Assembly: GCA_013398295.1 (NCBI GenBank)
Contig: VZSF01001275.1
Coordinates: 116,641 to 180,640, forward strand
Reading direction: 5' to 3'
Length of the DNA stretch: 64,000 nucleotides
Source: Chionis minor
Lineage: Eukaryota > Chordata > Aves > Charadriiformes > Chionididae
The notes beneath the pieces were generated by a model, which was not told the DNA's origin, did not search any database, and saw nothing but the letters and a program-made list of their open reading frames with translations. Below are positions 10,501 through 22,539 of the stretch, in pieces. Both the position numbers and the translations under genes were made by a program. Within the stretch, counting starts at the first letter, position 1. Each line of letters begins with the position of its first letter.

Positions 10501-13500
10501 CTGAAAAACTGCTCCTCAGGATCTGCTGGGAAAAGGAAGTAATGGTATAGACTTGTGTTAGAGCCTTGGACTGATTTTGCATCAAGATACAGGAAGTACT
10601 TGCTGCTTTGACCAAAAGGACATGAATATCTAGCCATTTATTTATCTGTATTTGTTGAGGTTGGGAGAATCCATACAGGACAAATGCATACTAAAGTGAG
10701 AGACATCTTGAAATACAGCATTGCTGAGGTAGGGAAGGCAGTTTCTGAGGGCTGGGTAGCCAGTGAAGGAAGTCCTGACAGCAATAGCAAGAGGGAAGGC
10801 AGTGATCCAGAAGATGCAGAGTGCTTCAGGAAGACACAGAGAACAGGCTAGAGAGTAGTCATGCATGAGGACTGTAGCAGAGCTGTGAAAAATTTGAACA
10901 TAGCAGTGGGCTAAGTCAAAGATGATGTCAAGAAGCAAAACACGGAGAGCATTGAAGTCCGGCTGAGTAGAATAGCCACGCACAGGGGAAACATGCGTTT
11001 TCTTGGTAAACATTGAAAGAGTAGTAAATATGGCATGCAAGGTTGGGTAACTGAGACCTGCTTGGTAATGCAAGAACCTACACAGATAGTTGACGTCATC
11101 AGAGTTAGCCCGATGTGTGAGATTACACATAAAGACAAAATGGAATAGTAGAGGGAAGAAGACTGAAAAGAACAAAGGATTAAAAAAACCCCAAATGTTA
11201 AAAATGACAAATGGAGGTCATAAACTGCATTTTAATCAACCTTTGTCTGTGAAGGGAAGTGCTAAGCCACAGTAGCTAGAGAAAAGTCAGAGAGGAAAGA
11301 ATTAGATGAACAGACCTACTGTGATGCTCTGGGGATTGCTATTCTGCACTGAAATGTACAAAGGGCAAAAGAACTAATGAGGAAACCACCGTAACACAAA
11401 ATGGGTCTTTGGTCTTTTGCTATAGCCAACGTCTGCAGCAGCAGGAGCGAAAAGACATATAAGAATGGTATGAAATTACCCAAATAAGAATTTTTGCATG
11501 CTCACAGGATAATTTTTTTTTCAGAGTCCCCTGGGCAGGTAAAAACTTTGGCAAAAGGGAATGCATTGTAATTCTGACTTCTCTTAATTAATGAAGAGGA
11601 AGATATGATACATCTAGAGCTGAGTAGATCTCTGATTATGCTATCATTTATTTTCAATTGTTCCATCTCAAGATTATTTATCTAATTTCCTCAGGATTGT
11701 CTACTCTGAATTTAGCTGTTAACAGGACTGATTGGTCTCACCAATAAGAAAATCTAGAGGAAATTTCGCACTCGGAACGCATTACATATGTGTAGTTGAA
11801 AGTTTGCTTAAGGAAAATTCACACTGTTTCAAACTTTTGTTTTCTCATTTTAGAAAAGGGAATGAGAGACTAAGTCATAATGCAACTATGGTTTGTGATC
11901 CTGTCCTCTTTTATAGATTGGGTGTATACATGGAACCACGAATGACCCAGAGGGAGGGAGAATGGCCTTGAATCTGCTTGACTGAGCACACAATAATTTT
12001 GCTTCTTAATCCTAGTCTATGTGAATTCTATTGCTTTAGGAGTTGTTTATACATAATTAAATTCAGGAAAGGAAACTCACTATATTTCATTGCTATATTT
12101 TTTTTCCTTTTCTAAGCATTATTCCTTTAGATTTATTTACTTTATACATGTTCTCCAGACAAAGTCTCCCTTCCTCCCTCCNTTCAATTTCATTTCCATA
12201 CCACTATTTCTGAGGAATTTGAACTGTGAATAGGAAATGTTCCAGGTACAAGGAGATGCTGATTTGAGTCCATAATGTTCGAAACACTTTTACTGAACTT
12301 TTCCTGAATAGCTGAGCATATTTTTCTGTCTTCATGTGGTGACACATTTCTAAGAAACAATTCATGACTTCTTTTTAGCTGTTCTCGAGGCAGGGAGGGA
12401 AATAAATTGCTGTCAGCCCACTCCAGCAGTAAATGCGTCTGGTCAGTACAGTGAGAAGTAGCACCGCTGCACCCGTTGACTGCAGTCTGGTCACACCATG
12501 ATTCCACACACCAGGACATATTATCTAGGCCCTGCTTACCTGAGAGGCACCAGGTGTGGATGCAGGGGACACCTCCTGCTGTGCACACCCATGTATCACA
12601 GGTCACCATTTATCCCTGCGCCCTGGCACTGGCCATAAAACAGCAACTGAACAGTAAAAGCTTGTTGTAACAAAGTCCTAAACAGTATCTTTTGCCTTTT
12701 CTTACTCCAGGTTCAAAAGAAAACTCATCTCAATTCCAAGAGCATAAAAAAAGTCAAGTGATGGCTGTGGTGGAAGTTGCAATTTTTGGAAATTGTAAAA
12801 GCTGGGATGCTGTTTTTGGAAAGAAAGAGAGAGAGAGGCTTCCACAATAGCAACATGGCATTTAGCTTAATTAGTCAATGAGAGAAAGATATAAAACCTC
12901 TCAAAGGAAACATGCAAACAAAGAAAACTCTCTAAATCATTAAAGTTTCACAGACAGAAAAAGGATTCTTGCATGGGAAGGGGCAGTACCACAAAGGAAA
13001 TCTTTCCAAATTCTGGATTCTAGACCTTGGCAGAGCTGCTGTTGTTTGTGGCACGTGGGTGTATACCAAGGCACAGGCCCTGAAAGCAGCAGCAGGGCAC
13101 GGTTGTAGATCATGTCCTTGCTTTTTGAGGCACTCCAGGTCACAGCAAGTGACTTGAAATGGACATCCCTGAGGAATCCACCTTTGGGTAATAGTCCGTG
13201 GTAGTCCGTGGGAACAATTAATCAGTGCTGCCAGTTCAGGACTGTGCCTAACAGCACTTCCAAAACCGCAGTTAATAACTGGTAAGAGAGCCTTCAGCAG
13301 CCAAAGAGGTGTTTTGGAGAGAAACACATACAAACACGCACACTTACATTTCTTCAGAACACAAAAATACTACATAGGACAGGTTTAGCATCTTAGATGG
13401 TTATCAAGCAAGAGCTAATTCTTTCACCAAAACAGCTAAATAAAGATTTCAGTATGTGCAGTGTTATTGATGATTCAGTGAGAGACTGAGCCTTTGAAGT

Positions 13501-14210
13501 CTGTCACCAGCTTTGAATCCTGAGAAGTCTGTTTCTGTCCATTTCACCACCACCCACATGTGTCTATGCTTCTGTGTCTGTCTGTGGTTTTGCTTTAAAT
13601 TGTCAGTTTTCCTCATGGCAATCAATGCATCATCATCAGGAGTCCGCAGTGAACAGTGTGGAGAGCTATGAATAGCCATACCCAGGGAGCTGCACACTGA
13701 GTGTCGCTGAAGGGAGCAGGGACATCTGCACCCTTCCATTGCAACTAACTCTATAAGGGAAAAGTGACTTGCAATCGAGAAAGCTAAATCACAGAACCAA
13801 TGCACTAGGCACTTGGGCTGTGTTTGTGTCTTCAGTCAGCAGCGTTTCAGAATTGCTCGACCGTGGAGAAAAGCCCGACTATGCCAGCCGGAAAAAGAAC
13901 TGATTGTTGGTATCAGCAAAGAGAGTCTTGTATTCTGCATCTTTTTCTCACAGACTTTCAAGAAAGGCAAATCTACTTATGTTCATTTTGCAGACAAGGA
14001 ACTGAGCTTGAACTATTTCAGCGGTTTGCATGCAGCATCTTTCAGTCTTTTTTAAGATAATATAAAATTTGTGTGAAACATAAACATACTTAAGTAGTTC
14101 CATGCTGGTACATTAAGTGCTGTTTTAACCCATAAGAGACCTTAAAAGATAACAATGCATTGAGATGTTTATGTGCAGACATGATACTGGTTAATTGTTG
14201 TCTTGTTACA
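4569..14210. other. Long unique region, no gene seen
   Basis: Almost 10 kb of AT-rich single-copy-looking DNA without recognisable repeats of the CR1 or LTR type. A single undetermined base (N) lies at 12182. The longest open frame here, 177 codons on the minus strand at 10642-11175, has no domain I can recognise, overlaps a second open frame and lacks CpG or codon bias suggesting selection. A 10-bp perfect tandem duplication, 'tagtccgtgg' twice, sits at 13192-13211. Conserved non-coding elements could be present but cannot be judged without alignment. Confidence 0.55.
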
Positions 14211-14218
14211 AGGTACCG

Positions 14219-14263
14219 TTTGTTTTTTTGTTTTTTTGTTTTTTTGGTTTTTTGGTTTTTTTG
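14219..14263. repeat. (GTTTTTTT)n low-complexity tract
   Basis: Five to six T-runs of six or seven bases are separated by one or two Gs. This is simple T-rich sequence; the reverse strand would read as an A-rich tract. No flanking retroposon is visible. Confidence 0.9.
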
Positions 14264-17200
14264 TAATTCTGAATTGCTAGAGCCATGAAATACTATTTTG
14301 TTTGGAATTCTTATCCTACTGAACTTGGTAAAGTTAATGAAGCCAAAAACTCTTTTACAGAGGGGGAAAAACCACTCTTCACACTGATCGTTGGGCTCTT
14401 CTGACTAAAAGTATAGAATTTGAGGATGTGAAAACCAAATACACTTCCAGATTACTGAGTAGGAAACCTGGGGTGAGTTTTAGTCCAACTAATGTCATTG
14501 CTTAATTAGCATCTTCATTTTAGTTACCTGATGAACCTATGTTTAAGCACCTGATTCTGCAAATAGGTTTTCCCTCTGGAGGCTTTCAAGGGTCTGTGTC
14601 TTTGTCTACATAGGTAGCACTAGGAGCACAGAACACAAGTGTGATTTAAGTATCCAGGTTGGTGTTAATCTCCACTCACCATAACTAGTGCTTTCACAGC
14701 AATACACAGGGTGGAAAGATGGGACAGAAGATGACTATGATGGTCTCAAAGGAGGGGCCAGTAGTACAAAAGACTCTTATGACAGCACCTCTGAGATGTG
14801 ACTCGGATGGTAACACAGTCCTTAGGAATCAGAGGCGACTTATTCTTCAGAGCCCATTCTAACGCAGTGCCTAGTGTCTGTTGACTACTGGGGCTGGTCA
14901 GCTGTTTTACTGATTGTTTCTGGCCTACAAGTTCCACCAGGCGAAATGCCGGGGGAGATATCTTGAGACATTTCAGTTCACTTGTGAGGAGCTAAAAACT
15001 ATGGACAAAAGCAGGTCCTTCACAAGTGAAGGTTATAAAAGGAGGGTCCTTTACTGAGATATCACAGGCACAGAAGTCACCTAAATGTAAAGATACCGTT
15101 ACATGTCACTAGTGTGGCTGGATAACATGACTGGATAATTTTTTCTGCCATAACAATTGGTCCTTTTTAATACTTTTGCACTGGGATCAAATAATATTTT
15201 AGGTCCTTATAAATGTTAGGACTTGCAAGCATTGAGCTAATGGAATAATTTAGTTTTAGCTGCTATTGCAGTATTATGTAAAGGATCATCTTTTATTACA
15301 GTAAAAATTGAAGAAGACATCCTGACTCCTTAAAGACAATTTCAAAAAACCCCATGGTCTAAGGCACTGCCCTACATGCAGCATCTAGTTATTTTTGTTT
15401 TCATTTAGGCATTCTTGATTAGGGACATCAGTATGAGAGCAGGATCTTGATTTCTTAAGTGTTCATCTGTTCCTGCCACTTACTGGTTTTGCTGTGCAGT
15501 CTCGTAACAGAGCTTACATTAAGCCCCCAGAAAGCTATTTATACAACATTACTCGGCTGAGAACCACGTCCTGTCTTGGTTTTCTTACCCCAGATCTACC
15601 AGGTTTCCTATAAATAGGTTCAGTGTCTTGGAAAAGCAAGAACTGGGGTACTTTTTTATCCTCTGAAAGGCATTGTGTGCAGTCATTCCTATTCACACAG
15701 AGCAACAGCAACACTCATGTTAAGGCATTACCTAACCACTGTTCTTTTTAAAGCAATTTGTCTTGTACAGCTGTAAATGATGGTGTCACTAGCCAGAAAG
15801 CACCAGAACAGGGAGTCCTCAAAAAAGTCAAGAATCTGGGTATAGATGTTGGTGGGTGTCACCAGTGGCCTCTTCTCTGGACAGAGCAGTCCCATAGACA
15901 GAGATGGCACAGGCTGTTGATTCAGCAAGTTTTCATAGGACCTTTGGGGTTGATGGGTAAGACATTAACCGTTAGCCTTGGTGTGAATGACTTCTCAGTC
16001 AATTCAAGTTCTTCAGTCCTTCTCAGTGTCATGGTGCTTAGCAGTTCCTGATGACATTTGGCTGAAGGAGCTCAATCACATCCTCATCTTCAGCCTAGGA
16101 TGCATCAGCAGAGTAATGCAAGGTAGCTAGACCCGCCAAAGTACATAATGATATCACAGTAACCACTGTGGAGACGGAAGTGTGTTGAGGGAATGTGGAT
16201 GGCTTAACTAGTCCCTAAACTTTAGATCCCTCATGAACCACTAAAAGTCTAAATTTTCTGTATGGCCAAAGAAGTATGTTTGTTGCCACAGACAGCTACC
16301 TGGGGCAACAGCTTCGACAGTAAAACAGGGATCTCTAACGGGGATTTTTCAATATTTCCTGAAGACTTTTCCACAGAATGAGTTAATAATATCCATTCCA
16401 GCTTTAGTTATTATTGGACAAAATTAGTCCTTAGAGTTCTCAGAGATGTATATTTCCACTTTAAAATAAAATATTACTTCTTTAAAAGATTGAAAATAAT
16501 GCGCTTATTGTAAAACACGTTTTGTTATTGAGTAACATACATTTTCACCTGTTAGTAAAACCTATTCATAAAAACTTGCAGTAAATCTAATACCTATCTG
16601 AAAAGACAGTATCTCAGCTAGTTACAAGCCTACCAATTATCAACATTTAAAAAAAATCCCAACAACAAAACATGACTTCTTTAAGTTTCCTGAGCAGAAT
16701 AGAGTGCAAGTGAGCACTTGGAAAGATCATAAATCTCTCAAATTCACTGCTGGGATTTACCCATCACATCTCCTGCTTTTGAGGATGCTCAAACACTGTG
16801 GTGTAAAGCAGAGTCTGAGAAAATAACAAAGAGAGAGAGTGAATATAATGCATATGGTGACAAGCTGCTCCTCGTTTTAACAGAAAGCAGGTACTTCCCA
16901 TACTGTCAGAACTGGAGATCCAAAGAACTCCAAAGTACTCTGCATGCCATGGGCCTACTCCTCAGTTTTTGTCACAGCATGACTGAAGAAAAAGTGATTT
17001 GGACCCGTGCCTGGTGTTTCGCTAGCCAGACAGGCTAGGGAAGAAGTGGCAATGAACCAGCTTCTCCAGCTCAGTATCACATGTAAATTCACCTGTAATG
17101 TGAAACCCTGAAATTCCACTTCACAGTTGTATTTATTCATTCACTGTTAAGCATTCTTCATTCTTGTGGATTTTTTTTTTCTGAGATAGCTTTCAGGAGA

Positions 17201-17439
17201 AGCCATAGTCTTTACCGCATTTTGTGTTAAATCACCTTGTCCAGAAGTGTTTGCAATCTTTCGCATAGCACTCAGCTTAACAAGCCCCTGTGTAAGGGCA
17301 GATAAATTTTAAGTGTTCACATAGCAGCTATGAAACCCTGAGACTTTCAAAAGATGTGGAAGCCCTTTCTGACAACACAGAAGATGGAAAGTCCCAGGAA
17401 GAGAAGCTGCTTTCTCTAGTAGACGACACTGAGGTTCTT
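14264..17439. other. Unique sequence, no gene seen
   Basis: No recognisable gene, RNA or mobile element. Open frames are at most 97 codons (15758-16051, plus), with an overlapping minus-strand frame, and none resembles a known protein. Confidence 0.55.
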
Positions 17440-17856
17440 ACAGGGTCACGGGATAGCTCTGGCTGGGAGGGAGCTCAGGAGCCCCTCCAACCTCCTGCTC
17501 ACAGCAGATCAGCTCTCAGGTCAGACCAGGCTGCTCAGAGCTTCATCCAGTCGAGGCTTGAACACCTCCAAGGATGGAGACTCCACACCACCTCTCTGTG
17601 CAGTCTGTGCCTCTGCCTGCCTGTCCTCAGGGGGAAAAATCTTCTTATATCCCAGATGGAACTCTCATGTTTCAGCTCATGTCCATTGGGTCTCTTCTTC
17701 CCACCATTCACTTCTGTGAAGAGCCTGTCTCCATGACCCTGATTATCATCCTGCAGGCACCGGGAACTGCTGTTATGTTACCTGAAGCCATCTCTGCTTC
17801 AGGCTGAAGAAGCTCAGCTCCCCTAGCCTCTCCTCAAGGAGTGCAGGGTAGAACTA
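17440..17856 (-). mobile_element. CR1 LINE fragment, minus strand
   Basis: On the plus strand this reads as the reverse complement of CR1 ORF2 C-terminus plus 3' UTR. Markers in order are 'ccctccaacctcctgctca' near 17484, 'tccagtcgaggcttgaacac' near 17548, 'ctccaaggatggagactcca' near 17566, 'gaagagcctgtctccatgac' near 17719 and 'cctctcctcaaggag' near 17827. These match the conserved positions of the family in the expected order for a copy running right to left. Several indels break the coding frame, and the 3' terminal motif at 17440-17480 is decayed. The open frames on the plus strand here are antisense to the element and not genes. Confidence 0.85.
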
Positions 17857-18552
17857 AGGAAAGGGAGTGGGTAGGCAATGGTTGGTCCATACTATGGGGT
17901 CACTGTGCTGTTGGGGTCTCTCCGTGTTGTGCCCTGAAGCAGGAGAGAGTGAGCTCTGCTGAAAGGTTAATGGCATGGTCAGACCTTACATCTTTAACCA
18001 ACAAACTTCTTGAAGTACAACTTCACAAAGTAGAAGACCTACACTAAAGCAATCTCTAGCAAGGAGCTGGTGGGAGATTTACAGTCACTTCATGCTTCTG
18101 TAAAATTGTTTTAATAAACCTGGAAGTTTATCAAGCATTTAGGAAAGTTAGAAAAAACAGTTCAGTGCAACAAAGCTGTACTGCTACAGCTAAAAATACA
18201 TCTTTAAATGAATACTGCATTTTTAAATTAAGAAATTGGACAGAATCCTACAGAACCCTCTTTCAGGTTTGGCGTTAAGCCTGCAAAAATACTTATTATG
18301 GTCAGCTTCTGCTACTGAAACATTTATTATGGCTGGATGTAGGCAGGCTTGGTCAATGTGAAAGATGCTTCTAATCTCCTTTGCTCTTGATGAGTACGGT
18401 TTTCACCATGTTCCAATTCAGTAGAGTCTGTCTCACTGCAGAACAAGCTCTCCACCCCCACCCCGTCAGATTTTATTACTTAACTCACAGATTTGTATGA
18501 AAGCTATTTTTGTTCCTAGCAGGGTGCAAGGAATGTTAAAAAGTCCTATACC
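17857..18552. other. Unique sequence, no gene seen
   Basis: No recognisable feature. A 68-codon frame at 17841-18047 crosses the edge of the CR1 fragment and is not credible as a gene. Confidence 0.5.
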
Positions 18553-18581
18553 TTTTTTTCCCCCCCCCTTTTTTTTTTTTT
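18553..18581. repeat. Polypyrimidine T7-C9-T13 tract
   Basis: Consecutive homopolymer runs of T, C and T form a pure pyrimidine stretch. It is simple sequence and a likely site of sequencing-length error. Confidence 0.9.
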
Positions 18582-18708
18582 AAGATAATTACTATGCTGG
18601 TGTTGCTTGTCTGTATTTTATTTGGGATATGTTTAAATTTATAAGTTGATAAAAGTGAGTTTTCTGTTTGATCATTAAATGGTATGAAAATCGGTGAAGT
18701 AACACCAC

Positions 18709-18721
18709 AAAAAAAAAAAAA
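18709..18721. repeat. Poly(A) run
   Basis: A 13-base A homopolymer follows 'aacaccac'. No retroposon body is visible next to it. Confidence 0.85.
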
Positions 18722-21700
18722 GTAACATAAACATCTGATACTGCTGGAAAAAAATGCCTTCAGAAAAGTAAGAGTAAAAGAATATCTTATAATGATTTCC
18801 TCTATGGGACTGGAGACTGAAATTGATCCTATAACCTCTTGTCATCATTTAAACAAGGTTCTGATTACTGTGTGCCATGTTGATCTATTATGCACTGTAC
18901 TGGAGCTTGTGATGTAGTTCATATTAAGTTTGGCTTTCCTTAATTGAAGAGAAGTACCTCAGGCTTAAAGAGTTAGTTGCTGCTTCATGAATGAATCCTT
19001 GTATAGTCATTTACTGCATGCTTCAGATCCCGTTGCCTGCCCAAAAGAAAAGAAGTCAACATATAACTGTTTGAGATGTTGCTGCATACAGTGGATATAC
19101 CTTCATGTTTTGAGAAACAGACACAAATTAAATATAACATCAATATAACATAAGCCATAACATCCCTCTAACTTTGCCTAGAGCTTTCTATTTGCTTACA
19201 ATGCAAAACTAAATTTCTGCATGTTTAAGTCTTTTTTTCTCTTGTTCTGCTTTCTGTGTGACTTATTTTGAGGGTAAGAAAAGGAACTAACTGTGTATGT
19301 GCCTGTTGTTATGCTAATGGCTTCCATATTCTGCCCCTTTTGTATCTTGATATACTGCAAGAAGTTTGGATCAGGAAAAGATGATTAATTTGAACAATAC
19401 ATCTTACAAAGCTGCTCCTTCGGGGAACAGCTGGGCATTACTGCATGTCCAGTACAAAGAACATCCGTCCATTGTCATTAATTAAAAGAAAAAGAAAGAA
19501 CTCCTGCAATTTAAAACTAGCTTAAATGCATATTCCAGAATGAACCACTTAAAAATTATTTTGAAAAAAGTATCAAGAAAGGTAATAATCTATATAATAT
19601 GGAAAAAATACTGAAGCTGATGGTTCTACTTAATATAGCTTATGGAATTGTCCCTCTTCCAGCCCCTGTCCTTGCCCTTGGCTTTGGGGTCTCGGGACAA
19701 GCCTGTGATGCCACAAAGGCCACTGGGAGCATGAGGAACAGTTACAGCAAGTGCCTCAGTCCATGTGGCTGGAGTGTGATTAGCACAGGTGGGAGATTTG
19801 GAGACTTCAGATACCCAACTCTAAAATCCTCTCTGGATGCATGTGAAGGAAGACTCATTTTTCAAAACGCTGCAAATTTGCCACATCTTAGTGTCTGTTT
19901 CTATAGCATCAGCTAAAAGCAAAAGTCCAGCATAAACCCAGAGTACACAAAATAAAATGTTTACCTTTACTTTATAAGGTTGTTTGCTAATCATTGCAAG
20001 AATATAGAGAAGGTGAAACATAAAAACCATCATATACTCTTAAGCTCTGACATGTAGAACACAAATTACTACTTAGAAGTTGAATCTCGGTTCTGAATGG
20101 TCTGCGTGAAGGCACATTAATTATTAACACAGCACCTGTGTTTGAGTGAAAGGTAGCTTCTCTGAGATATGTTTTGAGTGCCAAAAAGAGTTGTGTATAA
20201 ACCTAAAGGTTTATTTTGATTTTTTCCTACTTTCAGGTTCATGCAGCACATTATTTTGATTAGTCAGCGCATGTGGTTGAGGGTAATTTTTTAGGCTGAT
20301 CTTTCCAGCCTTTCTTTTCCAATTAAAGCAGGCCCATTTAAACTGTCTGCATAACCAATCTGAAGTTTTATGAGTGGGTGCCCACATGCACACGAGTCCA
20401 GGCACAGCCCTCCATGCTTCCAGGAGCTCCCTGATAGCAATTAACACATCTTTCCATATTGTCAACCCTTAATTATGAAGGTTTCCTCAGGAACTTCCAT
20501 GAATTATTGTTGAAATTTCATATATTTACTGATACGTAATGATTTTTACATGTCTTTGTAGTCAATTTTATATTTCACTCTTGAATCCTGTGTGTTAGCC
20601 ATTCCTAATCAGAATGCAAAATGTCTGACCAATTTTAGCAGAGCTGGTCTAGCAATCAATGTGAAACACCACAGGCAAATTCACATCATCCCTTCTTCCT
20701 TTTGTGAGCATGTGACGGAAAGAGTTACAGAGCAGCCCTATGTTTTTCTAACAGGAAAGGAAGAAGGGCTCTAAAAAAGATCTCTAAGTGACAGTGCAGG
20801 AGGGCATGATGTTGACTTGTTATGCTTCTAAGCAATGTAATTTAATACATGAGGAAGACGCCCTTAGTCTGGTTGTGACCATCAATATTTCTGACAGAAA
20901 TACAGGTTTTACACAACAAAAGAGTTTGCTCCCAATTTTAGATTAAGAAGTATTATCAAGTAAAAGAGTGGGCTTAGCAATTACACAGCATCTAGAATCT
21001 TACATCAGAAATAGAAATAACCCAGATTCAGAAATAACTTGCAGGCACATCAGTCAATCAAACAAGGGTGCTACTGAAAAAAGATCTAAATATCTTAGTC
21101 ACAACAAAGATGACTATTTTCAGAGGAGGCTCTGCAGATGCACATTCTGTTTGCAGCTGCAGCCCAGCCCTAAAAAGAGAGGTTGGCCGGGTTTGGAGGG
21201 AATCCAACAGGAGGATATGAATGAGCTCCGCATCTTAACTCCCCAGCTGAGTATGAGCAACTCAAGTCAGATCAAGATTTTAGTCCACTGCAGTCATCAG
21301 GGGAGTTTTGAGGTGCCTCGGCTGTACATCTGAGCCATAAATCAATTTCCATGTGGGTCAACAGAGAAAAAACATGTGTTGTTTGTTTTCTTGCTACCAC
21401 TGTTCAGAGCGCTTCTAAAGAAGGCAGGTGGGGTAATGCTTAATGGTTAAACAGTGTAAAAGGTAGTATTTTTAGCCAGCTGAATCATACAAAGTGATGC
21501 TTGATGGCCTCTTAGGTGCATTCAGTAGCTTGTGAAGGCAGGTACTACAGCACAAGAAATGAGGAGGGTGAGAACCAGTGGGCCAAGTCCTCTGGTGTGA
21601 AATGACACACATACACTGACCTGCTGTATTTCAGACCAGCTAAAGAGCCGAATAGTAACATCAGAGAAAGAATACAGAAAGAAATACAGAATATATGATT

Positions 21701-22491
21701 TAAAAGTTTAACTTTTGATGGTGATGGGCATACGGAGAACCACATGGAAGCTCTGCTCAGATGGACTGACCTTTTCAGCTCACTTTAGTGTCACCCTAGC
21801 AGGTCTTGCCCAGGCAAAAACAATGATCCCTCAATGGTGCGATTTTTTGATGGGAAGAAAATGCAGTGTTACTGCGTTCTTTCATACACTGGAGACCGGA
21901 TAACAAGGACAGGCGGGATGCTGAAGACAGTTGAATTAAATCAGAAGTGAAACACAGTTTTTTAAGGGGGAAGAAGATTAAATAGGGGGTCACATTATCA
22001 AGGGCAATGGTGAATTTTCCATCTCCTGGCATTTTCAAACTGAGCTGGAAACCTCCGTAGCTGTTGGACTTCCTGCAAGTGCATCTGAAATACCACAGTG
22101 TACGATTTAATGATTTCTTCCGGCCTTCCTCTCAGTGGGGTGTGAGTCTATGAACAGGGCGGTGGGGAAAGACTTCCAGGAGCGCATGAAGGAACCTGCT
22201 ACAGGCAGCTCCTGCTATAAATAAAGACATTACTGCCCTTAGTAAAGGGAATATGAGGATCAGGGAACTTGGGGACACGCTGCAGGACTGATTTCTTCAC
22301 AATTTTTAGAGTGAGAGTGAGAGCTGAATGCAAGGTCCTTTCCCCTTACTGCTTGGATGATGGTGTGTCATATTTCTTTGAGCCTTTTGCATCTCACTTT
22401 CCTTACAAAGGCTAACAGTTATGTCCTGCGTGGGTTTGCTGTGTGAGGAAATGTCTTTGCTTCAATTTAAGCACATCTTTTCCACTCAGTT
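18722..22491. other. Unique sequence, no gene seen
   Basis: No gene or repeat recognised. The 105-codon open frame at 19599-19916 starts with a hydrophobic-looking stretch, but it shows no family motif and ends in an AT-rich region. The 121-codon frame at 20968-21333 is polar and also unrecognised. Both are treated as chance. Confidence 0.55.
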
Positions 22492-22539
22492 AAAAAAAAA
22501 AAAAAAACAACAAAAAAAAACCAAACCAAAAAAACCCCC
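22492..22539. repeat. A-rich low-complexity tract
   Basis: An A16 run is followed by 'caac', another A-run and 'ccaaaccaaaaaaaccccc'. It is simple A/C sequence. One plus-strand open frame crosses it as poly-lysine, which is an artefact of the tract. Confidence 0.9.

Noticed and set aside
12190..12609. Minus-strand 139-codon frame
   Set aside because: No recognisable domain and a plus-strand frame overlaps it; no splice or codon evidence for a gene.
17356..17736. Plus-strand 126-codon frame
   Set aside because: Antisense to the CR1 fragment at 17440-17856.
19599..19916. 105-codon frame with hydrophobic start suggesting a secreted peptide
   Set aside because: No clear cleavage context, no known family and no paralogue in the window; chance frame is simpler.
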